Assembly: GCF_016906535.1 (NCBI RefSeq)
Contig: NC_057383.1
Span: 1,178,001-1,242,000, forward strand
Length of the DNA: 64,000 nt
From: Rhizoctonia solani
Lineage: Eukaryota > Basidiomycota > Agaricomycetes > Cantharellales > Ceratobasidiaceae
Direction of reading: 5' to 3'
The position numbers and the translations under genes were made by a program. How positions within the stretch are numbered: the stretch's first letter is position 1; every line of letters starts with the position of its first letter. Under the pieces are notes generated by a model. That model had not been told where the DNA came from, searched no databases, and worked only from the letters and a program-made list of their open reading frames with translations. Positions 11,669-25,039 of this stretch are shown here, one piece after another.

Positions 11669-12142
11669 AATTACCTTTTGTAACTCTGAGTATAAGAGGT
11701 TTGGGTAATGGCCTGGGACACAGCCACCAGCATCACAAAAACCTCCAAAATCTCTGGAGACCAGACTTGTCTCCCTAGATCTCTGGGGATCTTCAGAGAG
11801 TATAACTATTATAATCAGTGATATAAAACACATTTATGTAATCAGAAAGTGGCAATACCTATACCTCATTATAGTAGTTCCCTGTGAAGTCCATTGGAGC
11901 TTGTGACCCCAAAACACTTGAGAAGCTTAAACAAGATACTCATGGTAACCTTGTTTATGCTTCTTGAACATTTTGGGCTTGCAATCTCCAATGAATTTTG
12001 CAGTGTTATACTCTCTAGAGATCTATGGAGACCAAGGGAGACAAGTCCAGTCTCCAGAGATTTTGGAGGTTTTTGTGATGCTGGTGGCTGTGTCCCAGGC
12101 CATTACCCAAACCTCTTATACTCAGAGTTACAAAAGGTAATT
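11669..12142. repeat. Fold-back (MITE-like) element with 138-base inverted arms
   Basis: Bases 11669-11806 and 12005-12142 are near-perfect reverse complements separated by a loop of about 200 bases. Each arm starts AATTACCTTTTGTAACTCTG and contains GTAATGGCCTGGGACACAGC. The few differences cluster in the inner third of the arms. No transposase is encoded. I cannot identify a clear target-site duplication next to the arms. Confidence 0.85.
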
Positions 12143-12528
12143 TGACCAATTTCCAGGAAATATATGCGCTAGTTGAGATGGATTTATTTTATTTGGAAGT
12201 TGTGTATGTACATGAGATATATAATAGAATTGGACCCTGGAATGTTTAGAATGTATTTAGAGAGCAAGAGAGGTGGGTAGCCTGCCTCTCCAGACTTCAT
12301 GCAACCAAGATTTTAGAAGTGCCTGCAGGCCCCAATCCACACACCCTAGCAAGTAGTTCCCATTTCAATCAAATTCATTTATGGGAGATCTAATGTTCTA
12401 TTTACATTGATTCAAATTGCTATAACCTTTTCAGCCTAGGCACTTGTGTTTTGTCTGACTTTGTACATACAATCAAAACATTCATTGTGTTAACTCAAAC
12501 AAAATGGAACTTATTGTGACATAGAGCA

Positions 12529-14281
12529 CTAAAACTTCACTCGCTTTGAACTGGATCCCCCCTCAGTTCCATGTCCCTCCTTGTAGATATTGGACATATT
12601 ATAGCTGTGTGCCTTGCGTTTCAAAGATGATGGTTTTGGAGCTGGAGGTGCCTTCAATGCTTGGACTTGAACAAGATTAGCAGAGAATCGCCATGCCCTG
12701 CCCCCCGGATACTTTGAACTTGTAAATAATTGCTTCTCAAGAGTTGCATAGACGTAAGCAATTGTACCATTCAAGGTTGCATAAACGTTGTTTGGGTGAA
12801 TAAGCTTGTTGAATCGATTGCGTGCATTAATGATCTGCGGTTGATAGCCTTGTTCAGACAATTGTTCTATTAGTGCTTCCACCCGTGGCAAAGTAATCTG
12901 CCAAGTAGGGTGCCAATGAGTAGGTGGAATCTCTGAACATATGTTACTATAACCATTTGGAAACATTAGTAGAATCATGCCTTACCATTATCCTGTTCAT
13001 CGTCATAAGACTCCTCCCCTTCATTGTGAGATTGCAAGTCCTCATCATCTGAATCAACAACTAGGACAGGAGGAGGCTGTGACATACAATTACAATTGTG
13101 TTAAACAATTAATATATGGTCTTACGTTCAAGAAAGTAGTACATACTAGAAACATGGGAGTTCGTGCGCAAAAGCAATCGTTCTCTGGCTCATAGAAAGA
13201 GCTTATCATAGTAACTGGGCTCTTTGCGTTGGCAAGCCGCCGACCATGCTCTTGAATTGCAGTAACACCCTTCACTTGGGTGTCCCATATTTGATGAGGG
13301 AATCGAGTGGCCACATCTGGTCGGCCTAAGCTGACTGTGCGCTTTTTGTCGCAAAGCCCAGCATTGTATTGATTCTGTTGCATGTTCTGTAAGAAACAAC
13401 CCTATGCTTGAATTTTAGAGCTTGCTTACACTTGGATATGTCCACCCCGCATCCGGTGTTAGCTTGGAGAGCTTGCCTGACACTTGCCCAATCCACCCAA
13501 CTAAGGCGGTCCCATCCCCTCCTGTAGGTTTAAGTGGACAATCGCTCTTCCACATCAAAGTGTACGAGTTAGTCACTGTATTCTTTACCCACTCGCAAGA
13601 CTTGACAATTTGTTTAGCATCACCAACCCAGAGACAGTAACAAGAGTTCTGTAGATCATCAATTACACTGTCAACAAGGCGATTCCCAGTAATGCCGCTT
13701 TGGGGTACCAGCGAACGATCAAGCGTGGATTGACTGGTAGATGAAGGTGGGGGGCTTTTGATAATGGGATTCTTGCGCCGGTGCTCGCGCAAGGCAGCTC
13801 CTTGAGCGCGCGTATTAGCGATAGCTGCGCCTAATGTACGTGAGTACGGAATTGCTGGAATGTACAGTTTTGGAGCACTACCTTCAGATGGCTCCTGTGC
13901 AGTTTCGTTGGGAGTAGCTACATCCTTGATTTGAATCACATGCGACACCTTGGTAATGTTTGGCAGGGTGTGTAACTTGCAAGGAGCAGGATCTGCGTCC
14001 ATGTTCTTGCCGGATCGAAGCTCTAGAGCCATTGGACCAGGACCAGGACCAGGCAAGGCGGGTGTACTGTCAGGAGTGGTTGAAGTATCACTGGACACAG
14101 CTAACTCATCGTCAAGTGCAGTAGGTGTAAGATTGTTGCACTGCGCCCCTTCTGACTGAAGCGTGTCGCTCTGTGCTTGCCTATCAGCTGAAGGCGGCGT
14201 AACAGAGATGAGAGGTACTGTCTCTATGCTATGAACGCTATCATTGGGTGGATGCTCGGGAGCTATTTCAGGACAATCCAT
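12529..14281 (-). CDS. Unknown four-exon protein within the insertion
   Basis: Four exons (13430-14281, 13147-13386, 12986-13076, 12529-12932) splice in frame to about 528 residues. The N-terminal third is polar and Pro/Ser/Thr-rich. A compact middle region follows: LVDSVIDDLQNSCYCLWVG, then CEWVKNTVTNSYTLMWKSDC. An acidic stretch comes next (VVDSDDEDLQ), and then a conserved-looking C-terminal block, THWHPTWQITLPRVEALIEQ through YPGGRAWRFSANLVQ. It ends with a basic tail carrying likely nuclear-localisation residues (LKRKAHS, SSKRVKF). I do not recognise the family. Clean splicing and an open frame suggest a working gene or recent cargo. The start may lie upstream, because the frame continues to about 14353 without an ATG. 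Confidence 0.5.
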
Positions 14282-15628
14282 TGCCTTGGACGTGTTAACT
14301 GTAGTGGGTAACGTTTGGGGGCTGAGATGGGGGCAGAAGTGGTACGAGAGCAACGAGTAATTGGTGCCATCTTAAGTAAACTAAGAGAGAACAAGATAAT
14401 GAGCATGGTCGACATATCTAGTTGTATTTATAGGAAACATATGCGCATGTGTATACATGCTTTACAGTTTGCAAGTCCGATCTGCGGAGTCTAGTTGTTC
14501 AGCTGGATGACTGATGGTACGCAAGAGCGTTTCTCCGCAAGTAATGCATGACTCATGTTATCTTGTCAACAATCCATGCGTGTGAGATTCATGCACAAAA
14601 TAACCTTATCTGAATACTTGTTGATGCGTGCGCGTGCTCCTGATTGCAAAAGACGTCAAGAATAGTTGAAGCATGGTGTTGGTTCGGGAATCCAAGGTGG
14701 GAAACATCTGCAAGCTCGCCAAGTTACTTCTTAAATGTTTGCACGAAGAGAAATCCAACTGTACCACCTCCCGTGGTTCTTAATGTATATAAGTTCTGGA
14801 AGGTTGGTCTAAAATTAAAGTACATATATCACTCTCCACACGAAATTTAGCTCCACGCAAATTAATATTAATTAATGTTCGAATTAATTACATCGAAATC
14901 CATTCCGGACTCATTCACAACCGTGCTGAAACATATCTATTAAGCTAATCACATGGTCATTACCTCTGATGCGTTACACATTACAAATTCGACTTTGGCG
15001 ATAACTTTGTGCTATGGAATCTTGTACGCATGCGACGGAACTTCATTTCAGTACTTCTGGGCTATCAAATAAGATACCAGGCTATTCCTTGGCTAAATTA
15101 TGGTCGTTAGTTATTTCACAAGCTTCCCCAGGATTGACCTTATGGCAAGATAACACCAATATTGTCCCCGCACCTTCTTGGGGTAACTCATTTATATCTC
15201 ATCAATTACAAAGCAAAATCTTGGAAAATGATAATATGAAAGTGAGGCCGATCATGATCAAGGGCCAGAGAAGTTCAACAACATTCCTGAGTTATTGTTG
15301 TATCAGAGTACCATGTGGGAGCGCAAAGGGGAGCATGCGCTCCCCTTCCTTTCCCATCAAGATAACACGAACAACTACAAACTCGGGAAGATCTTTGGGC
15401 TCCCGGGAGTTGGAATGATTCTGGGGGATCGGCGGTATAGTGATCTTTATGTAGTATCTGGAACGTAACTTATTTAATGACATGCATACAATGAGTAATA
15501 TTTACTATGTGTGATTCTCATATGAGCTATTCTCACGGCTCCAGGCGTTATCGCGTTTGCAGCTCAAGCAAACAATCAGGCGTTGGTAACCCCCCCCCCC
15601 TCTGTCTTGCCCATACATTATTGGCACT
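14282..15628. other. Spacer between cargo gene and Helitron gene
   Basis: The stretch is AT-rich, including TTAATATTAATTAATG near 14862-14877. It should contain the promoters of both flanking genes. Nothing else is supported. A run of ten or more C bases occurs at about 15590-15600. Confidence 0.4.
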
Positions 15629-18600
15629 ATGCCAACTAGTCTAATTGACCATTTTTGGAACGAATTAACAACAAAAGAGATTATTGATATCATTTCTAAC
15701 TGCCCCGATGTTCACCGCCCTACTGTGCATTTCTCAGCATGCGTTCTGAGAGATAAAAGATCAATATTGAATAAACTCCTTCCTCTAAATCCTTATTGGA
15801 CGGAGGTCCTCCACGCTAAGATTGCAGAAAAGCATCACGCCCATCGCTTGGCACGCGACAAATCACGAACTCAACGGATAGACCGCCAGAGAGTCTCTCG
15901 ACAAGTAGCTCGTTCAGGTTCTGACTTGGGAGACTTTCTGGACTTACCATCGCCCGAGGAGAGCTTACAGTGCTATCGTAGCTTTTATGATGCCACATCC
16001 AACAATGCTCTTTGCAAGACAATCTGCGGTATTTGCGCGCGTTGGCTTAATACACAAAGATATGGATTTCAGAAAATCAAACTCGCCAACATTCAAGCTC
16101 CTGAACGACTTTGTCCAAACACGAAGCACCCTTCTCAAGAACTCACTGGGCCGTTAGGGTGCCTCCTAGAACGCCAGGGTTGTACTTGGGATAAAGAAGA
16201 AATGGATTGGGTTATTGACATGTGCTCTGATTGTTTCAAAGACCTAGAGGTCAGTTTCTATCAATAAGCATACATGCTAACTGAAGTTTGACTTATACGG
16301 GCCCGGGCAAAGAAACCATCTCCATTGCCACCAAAGTACTCATTAGCAAATGATCTTTGGATCGGTCCAACGCCATGGGTACTTCAACAACTTACGATTG
16401 CCGAACAGCTTTTGATTGCTCATGTGTATCCGCGTGTATTTGTTGTGAAACTTTTTCCGACAGGAACCACAGCTAACGGACTCCCCAATGACCAAATTCA
16501 ACGGGGAATGCGAGGTAACATAACAAGCTTTGAACTCAACGGACAGGACATCTCGTCGATGATCGAAGGGAACATCATGCCGCGCCCGACGTCAATCTTA
16601 GCTAGTGTTTTATCTGTCACAATTATTGGTGTAAAGAAGGTCCCTAGTCCAGCAGCCCTTTACATTTTCAGAGTTTGCCGTCAGATCATTCGAACGGCGC
16701 TCCTATGGTTGAGACAACATAATCCAACATATTATAGCCATATTCACCTCGACGAAGTTCGAATTTCAAATCTGCCGGTAGACGACATACCACTTGAAAT
16801 CCTGGTCAACATCCACCATGAGGAGGACCCTTCAATCATCCATGCCGAGTCAGACGGATATGTGCCCACCGGAGATGAAAATTCTGTGCTTGAACAAACC
16901 GGTATTTACTCAGGGATCAGTACCGTATACCTGCGCTAATAAATCATCTGCATGCCATAGATTTTGTCCCAAGCGCCGAAGTATACGAAGACACTGTAAA
17001 CGACCCTGATGTAGTTCCGTTACAGTACCTTGGAGTCCATGATAATGATTTAACAAAGGTACCGGCCAATGAGCTTGTAACATGGGGACTTCAGAATATA
17101 TGCAACTCCGTCAATGATCGGGAGGGTGCTTACGCTGTTCGATATGGTCGTCCTGTTAATACATTTGGTCAGCCCAGAAGAGGGGAAATAGAACAGTCTA
17201 CAGCGCGAGACAACTACTGGGAGCGCGCATTTCCATTATTATATCCCTATGGACTTGGAGGCATCGAAAGGTCACGCCCAGTAAAATTGTCGTTCATGGA
17301 TCATGTTCGTTGGTCTCTTACATATCACGATAGAAGGTTTCGCCTTCATAATAGCTTTATTTTCGTGGCCTTTGGAATTCACCAACGCCGGGAGGCACTT
17401 GGATCGGTCCGGCTGGTAATGAAACGGGCTGATTTTGAAGCTACAGCCGGAGTATTGTCTACAATAACCCCAAATGACCTTAATAGAGCGGGGGCAGAGG
17501 AAAGATTGGGTCAGCCGATATCTAACCCCTCGATTCGACTTTTGAAAAGAAAGATGAACGAAGTCTCAAAGCGTATCCCCGGTTCAGATGCTTCACGACT
17601 CAAGCTTAGAAGTCAAATATGGTCAACCTCTCTATATTTGAACCCTCCAACGCTTTGGATTACACTTAACCCGGATGATTTGCATGATCCGATTGCTCAG
17701 GTTTTAGCAGGAGAAGAAATAGATCTTGATGCATTTATTAAGACGGCTGGACCTGACAGAGCTCAACGCGCTCGGAACATTGCGAAAGATCCTTTTGCCG
17801 CGGGAGAATTTTTCAACACCTTGATCTCCGCAACTCTGGAACACCTATTTGGTATCAAGGTGCAACCTTCCCGTACTTACTCAATAATGGGTGTCCTAGG
17901 CCGTGTAAAGGCCTATTTTGGGACAGTCGAATGTCAGGGTCGAGGTACACTGCATTTACACATGCTATTGTGGTTACATAAAGCTCCACCTCCCCGACAT
18001 CTCAAACAAATGCTCGACACTAAAGAATTTCGAGAAAAGCTTGTTGGGTACTTAAGAGTTAATGTCCGGTCCTATCTGCCAGAACTAGGGACATCGGCAC
18101 TATTGAAAGCTATTCCAACTAACCCTGAAGTTGGCTATTCGCGACCTCCTCATCCAGACAGTCCACCCAAGGCTCTTCAAGCGCAAACAAGGAACTTAGA
18201 ACTGGAAGTTGTTCGAACCAAACAAATGCATGGATGCCTCTATAGAAAATGCTTACGCTTCGATAAATATGCTAATCTGGTATGCAAGAGGCGGGCGCCT
18301 TGGGATCTGAGTGAGACTGACGAGGTCGACTCCAACGGTACCTATCAAACAAAACGAACTCTTGGCTACCTTAATTCTTATTGTCCGGCACTTGCAGTTA
18401 CGTTGAGATGCAATCACGATATCAAGATTCTTACACATGGGCGTGATACTCTAAATATCGCATTCTACACCACGAAGTACATAGCAAAAGCGGGATCACG
18501 ATCGCATAACACGTCAAGTCTATTGGCGACAGGACTGTATTTTCATTTCCAAATCACATCTGAGATCAAGAGTTTACAAGAACGACAACGCGATTTGATT

Positions 18601-21600
18601 GATTGATCAATTACTATCCTTAACCGAGAACAAGAAGTACCCGCTCCACTGGCCGTAACATTCCTAATGGGTTGGGGAGATTCATATCGCTCTCATCAAT
18701 ATGCACCAATTTTCTGGAGCTCCTTTGTGTCATTTATTGCCCAGATCTATCCCGGTCTGGGTGATCGTTCCATAAGGTAAATACACGTTCTTTTAACCAA
18801 TGTCAAACCACGACTAACCACTTCCGAGATATAGCGTAAGAGCCGAAGAGCAATTACAAGAAGATAGGCTGGCGCGGGATAACAATGGAGGACAAAATCT
18901 CGGCAGTCTGGAATTTGCCGGGAATACCGATATAAGTGCATCCAATGAACAAAGTTCTGTAAGTTGGTAATTTAGGTGGCGTTGGCTTGAAGGAAATTTC
19001 TCAATACATTAAGCTAGGGCCATGCCGAACAGGAATCTGTTCTATTGGTGTTCAATACCAATGGGCAACTTCGTCCACGGTCACAAATCGACGATTACAT
19101 ATATCGCGCACAAGAAGCTAGCCATTACAATGTTCTCGATTATTTTGTTGGGACATACGAGACCGAGAAACAGAGCAAGAAAAAGACTGCATATAATCTG
19201 GAAAACGAAGGAGATTTAATCGAACCTCAAATTCAAGAATATCTCCCTGGGTTACCACGTAAGGTTGGCCGCCCATTACACAACCGCCTGGAATACCTAC
19301 CCGGGCACCCACGTGGGGAGCACTGGGTGCGAGTCGTTCGGCCACAAGAGCATAACACACTCCCTAATATGATTGGCCCTTATTTTCCACGGAGAGCTGA
19401 TGCTGATCAATCTGATCGTCATGCAGCATGGTGTCTCACACTTCTCAAACCTTGGAGAAGCTTGGCCGAATTGAAATCTACGGAACAGTCATGGACAGAT
19501 GCGTTAAAAGAATTCACTGAGACTTCTAGCGAGCGAATCCTGAATATCATTGATAATCTGGATCATTACCGCTCGTGCGAAGCAGCTGCCGAATATAATC
19601 AAACGGACTTGGATGTTATCGAGGAAGCAGACATAGCGGGAGATGAATATGATGCTGTGGGAAGTGTGACTCAGATGGATCAGCCAATCAGCAGCTTGGC
19701 TGTTACGCGGGCGATGGTAGAGGAAGCAAAGAACGAATGGGAAAACACACGAGAGGCAGTCCATGGTTTGCAAGCGGTGAAAATTGGGCAATCGATCGGA
19801 ATTTTTAACTCGAATGAGCCCAAGAACGTTCACGAAGTCAATCGAGCAACGAATCAGGACCTAGCTAAACTTACGGAATGGCTAAACCAACTTGAGCTAG
19901 AACGAAGGGTTGCGAATGAAACGCGTACGGGATCCGGAGATATTCCGGCCAATCCGAATGAAGCTGGTAGCCCCGATGTCGTTCCCTTGGAGGATATCCG
20001 AGCTAGGCATTCTGCCGAGACGTTTTCCAGCCCACTTCAAGAGGAAGCGATTGTACCTGCCGCCGTAGATGATCTATTTCCAGAACAAAGGAGAGCCTTC
20101 GATATTGTACGTTGGCACCTAACGGGTTATCTTTGGTCGCAAGATTACCCAACTATACAACCTCCGGCTCAATTACTAATGCTGCTGATTGGGGAAGGCG
20201 GGACCGGAAAGTCGCGGGTGATACAAACGATTACTCAAGAGTTTAAGCAGCAAGGTGCCAGTCATATGCTGCTTAAATCCGCATATACAGGTGACCTATT
20301 CTTATTGTATATGTAAACGCCATTTATTGACTATTCTCCTCATGATGAAGGCATCGCGGCTTCCTTGATCGACGGACAAACTACACACCATATTGCTGCT
20401 ATATCAGTTAGAAACAAAAAGCAAATCCTTTCCCCAGAGGCAAGGATAAAGCTCGGCCTTTTGTGGAAAAATGTCAAGTATCTCATTATTGACGAATTCT
20501 CGATGCTCTCAAAGGAGTTCCTCGCTCGATTATCTCGGCACATCGAAATTGCAAAATTAGAGTATGATCCCTCAGCAGCAGGACAACCCTTCGGTGGAGT
20601 TAACGTGATACTGGGCGGCGACCTCCATCAATTCCCCCCAGTAGCATCATCTTCACATGGTGCTTTATTTCATCCGACCAGACTAAGCCGCGAGAATCCA
20701 GACGAAGCAGCCGTATTAGGTAGAGCGTTATACGAGAGATTCAACACAGTGGTGAAGCTCCGAAAGCAAATTCGAACGATTGATCCAATATGGCAAGAAT
20801 TCCTGGGCCGTCTTCGCCAAGGAACAGTTATGGAAAAAGACATCAAGATGCTCAAGCAGTTGGTTTTAACGAATCCATCTTACGATACTACCGATTTTGG
20901 CTCAAAGGAATGGAGCGAAGCTATTCTCATTACACCCCGACATGCTGTTCGTACTCGTTGGAACGATGCTGCGGTCGGACACCATTGTAAACAAACTGAA
21001 AACCAACTGTACATCTGCGCAGCGAATGACACGTGTAAAGGTGCAAATGGGAGGCGCCCCCTTCATCTCCATGAAGAATTGGTTGCCGCACGCGGTGTTT
21101 CAGACGGTAGAGGGCGAAAAGGTCGAAACGAAAAGGGAGGACTTCCAGACGAAGTGTACTTGGCAATTGGATTGAAGATAATGGTGACACTTAATGTTCA
21201 AACCGACCTAGACGTAGCAAATGGGGCCCGCGGAACAATAGTTGCAATCGCACTGGACCCAGACGAGCCTCCCATCGAAGTCGGACAACAGAAGGCTAAG
21301 CTCTCCCGACTACCAGCTTACATCCTCGTAAAAATGGACAGAACACGAGCAGGTGCATTAAGAGACCTCTCGCAAGGCACTCTACCCATTGTACCGGTTA
21401 TGCGAACCTACAATATTATTGTCCCTACGATGCAATCGGACGGCCAGGTCAGCAATGTCAGACGGACAGTGGAGCGGTGGCAGTTCCCTATCACACCAGC
21501 ATACGCGTTTACCGATTATCGAGCGCAAGGTCAAACAATTCCGGCAGTACTTGTAGATATAGCCACACCTCCAACCGGTGGTGGTTTAAATGCGGCCAAC

Positions 21601-21783
21601 ATATATGTCGCATTATCTCGAAGCTCTGGAAGGAAGACTATCAGACTGCTCCGAGATTTCGATGAAAACATATTCGCAAAGCCTATAGATTACAACTTAA
21701 TGAAAGAAGATGAAAGGCAAGAGGAGCTTGACAAGAAGACTGAGCATTGGTGGACAAGCATGGAAAGGACAACTCAAAATTGA
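15629..21783 (+). pseudogene. Helitron Rep-helicase (RepHel), degenerate
   Basis: The rolling-circle transposase of a Helitron, in order. An N-terminal Cys/His-rich region (15629-16267) comes first, then a DUF6570-like segment starting PPKYSLANDLWIGPTPW. The Rep domain follows with the HUH motif (GRGTLHLHMLLWL, about 17940-17978) and the YxxKY tyrosine motif (FYTTKYIAKAG, about 18463). A PIF1-type helicase follows with Walker A LLIGEGGTGKSRVIQ (about 20185), Walker B YLIIDEFSML, GGDLHQFPP, and C-terminal YRAQGQTI plus NIYVALSRSSG. Introns fit at 16253 to about 16300 and about 20290-20350. An in-frame TGA at 18604-18606 interrupts the Rep-helicase junction (LQERQRDLID stop SITILNREQEV), and the frame also breaks near 16930. 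The copy is probably inactive, though the catalytic motifs are intact. Confidence 0.88.
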
Positions 21784-22074
21784 TATTGGGCGCGTACGTC
21801 TATTTTAAATGTATGTACATATATGAATATGTATGCGTGCATGGCGCATGTCGAACGTTACTATTTGATTTGAAACAAGCCTCCATCCCTATCGTAGAAT
21901 AAGTCACATGATTGCAATCACTATCTAGATCATCACTTCCAAAGAGGGAAAACTAAAGTCGGTCACATGCCATAGTGGCAACAAAGAAGGGGGAAGCTTT
22001 ATCATAAAGTCAAACTACGCCAAACAAGTATAAAACTTGTGAATTTTGACGTTTTCATTATCGGGTGGTAAAGA

Positions 22075-22090
22075 CCTTGCAAAAGCAAGG
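22075..22090 (+). other. Terminal hairpin at the Helitron 3' end
   Basis: A perfect six-base-pair stem, CCTTGC-AAAA-GCAAGG, lies 1-6 bases before the junction with the duplicated flank at 22097. It sits about 300 bases downstream of the helicase stop, as expected for a Helitron 3' terminator hairpin. The bases after it are TAATTA, not the canonical CTRR. Confidence 0.7.
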
Positions 22091-22096
22091 TAATTA

Positions 22097-23015
22097 TTCC
22101 CCTCATTGTTCGCTGGAGCGTCTCACTGCACTTACTGTCCCATAGGGATGTATAGTTTCAATGAAGTGGAGAGGGCGTACTATTCCATGTTCATATTGTG
22201 TCTCGAACCCTTCCTGGACTATCAGCCTTCGAGAGGGCTGTTGTCTTTATCCTGGAAAAGTGCTGCAGTAACGCACATCACTGATTTGAAAGTCTCGAAC
22301 AGTCCGCGAGCCACGTTGTCAACCAATCTCGCTCATCATACAAGCCCAATACATGTGCGGATTCATATATAGCAGAATACAGTCATCATAGACCTTCGAC
22401 CAAAAGAAATAAAGAAAAAGGCAGTACAAGTCCGCCTACGCGTTACCACCAGCAAGCTGAATAGTCCTCTTGTCCCTCTCCCCAGCAATCCTCACCCCAC
22501 CCTCAGACTCCAGCGCCCTCACAACCTCGTTGAACTCCGAAGCTTCGACCCCAACCGAGCTCTGCTTCGCCAGCTCGCGCTGTAGTTCCGTCCACTTGAC
22601 GGCCCGAGCACCCCCTGCGCCCAGTTCAGACGCAAGCCGCGTCACCTCGCGTTTCAGGCCCGGACGCGCACGACGCTGTCAGGTTCCTGATCCAGTATTG
22701 ATCAAGTCCACATCCAGCAAGCCGGTAGTTGGGTCAGTCGCGCTTGTGCGCAGAGCCTCGCGCATAAGTCGACAGGCTTCCTTTACGTCTTCCAACTCCA
22801 CGAGCTGGGAGAAACGCATACGCGCGTGTGCTTCTGACAGCCGAATCATGCTCTCTAGTTGACGGGTGGTGGCAGTGATACGACGTTCTGAAGAGCGCGC
22901 GTCTGCACCTAATTTGCGAAGGGCAACGTATTCGGTGACTAGTTCGTTTCCGGCTTCTTCGGCGAGGCGGGGGTGGATTTTTGTGCGTCCATAAGAAATG
23001 TATGCAATCAATGTT
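22097..23015 (-). repeat. Left arm (inner part) of inverted segmental duplication
   Basis: Reverse complement of about 55065-56005. It includes the last MCM4 exon and its 3' flank. Similarity ends at about 23015 within the last-exon sequence, leaving a truncated MCM4 fragment. The next gene, the aldo-keto reductase, ends 125 bases further on. Confidence 0.9.
22436..23015 (-). pseudogene. Truncated MCM4 3' fragment
   Basis: This fragment encodes the C-terminal part of MCM4 only, from AYISYGRTKIHPRLAEEAGN to KRTIQLAGGNA. It matches residues of the intact gene at 52449-55645. The duplication starts nine bases into the last MCM4 exon, so no ATPase motifs are present. A nonsense codon (TGA for the Gly codon GGA) occurs at about 22679 after NTGSGT. 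It has no function as a helicase. Confidence 0.93.
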
Positions 23016-23140
23016 GTACTCTCCAAGTTTCGAAACATCACTTTTCAGGCTCCACGCGCAAGATTGCTGCAAATATTAATCGCATTCTATTTACGAATAG
23101 AGCGAACAAATAATTGGCCAACATAGTCCTACGAATAGAT

Positions 23141-24776
<1,636 letters not shown>

Positions 24777-25039
24777 GGTGGTGACCAGAATGATGCTCAA
24801 CGAACCACAAGGTTTCGGTGATGATCTCATCGTTACTTGGTTACAAAAATGTCATACTGTACACTCAGCACGCCATACGCAAATATAGTCCTTATTCATG
24901 TCATTTCTTCCTCCCATGTTTCTCTCGTGACTCTAATTTTCAAACCCAAGGCCCCTGGGTAATCGCTTTCTTCGCCCATATAGCTCGGGCCGAATTCTGA
25001 TGTACTGTGTTCTCTTTCTCGTAAAGCCTGTTCGTCATG

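Larger units (their letters stand above)
9399..22096 (+). mobile_element. About 12.7 kb Helitron-bearing insertion in the left duplication arm
   Basis: The two arms of the inverted duplication are collinear except for this block. In the right arm the flanks are joined near 56003-56016, with only a few bases between the shared GCTGG and TTCCCC. In the left arm the same flanks lie at 9398 and 22097. The block holds a degenerate Helitron Rep-helicase gene at 15629-21783 and ends just after a perfect short hairpin (CCTTGC loop GCAAGG), as Helitron 3' ends do. The 5' 6 kb contains two unknown minus-strand genes and a fold-back element. I do not see a clear 5'-TC end at 9399. The block may therefore be one large Helitron with cargo, or a Helitron plus nested elements. 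Confidence 0.8.

Noticed and set aside
11579..12145. Two ORFs sharing the sequence SRDFGGFCDAGGCVPGHYPN
   Set aside because: They are the same DNA read in the two arms of the fold-back element, not two genes.
15014..15418. 134-residue plus-strand ORF between the cargo gene and the Helitron gene
   Set aside because: No recognisable motif, no splice support and biased composition. Considered chance.
22470..22862. Plus-strand 130-residue ORF opposite the MCM4 fragment (also seen at 55219-55611 on the minus strand)
   Set aside because: It exists in both copies only because it is antisense to the same MCM4 exon. Its Ser/Arg-rich composition is that of a shadow frame.
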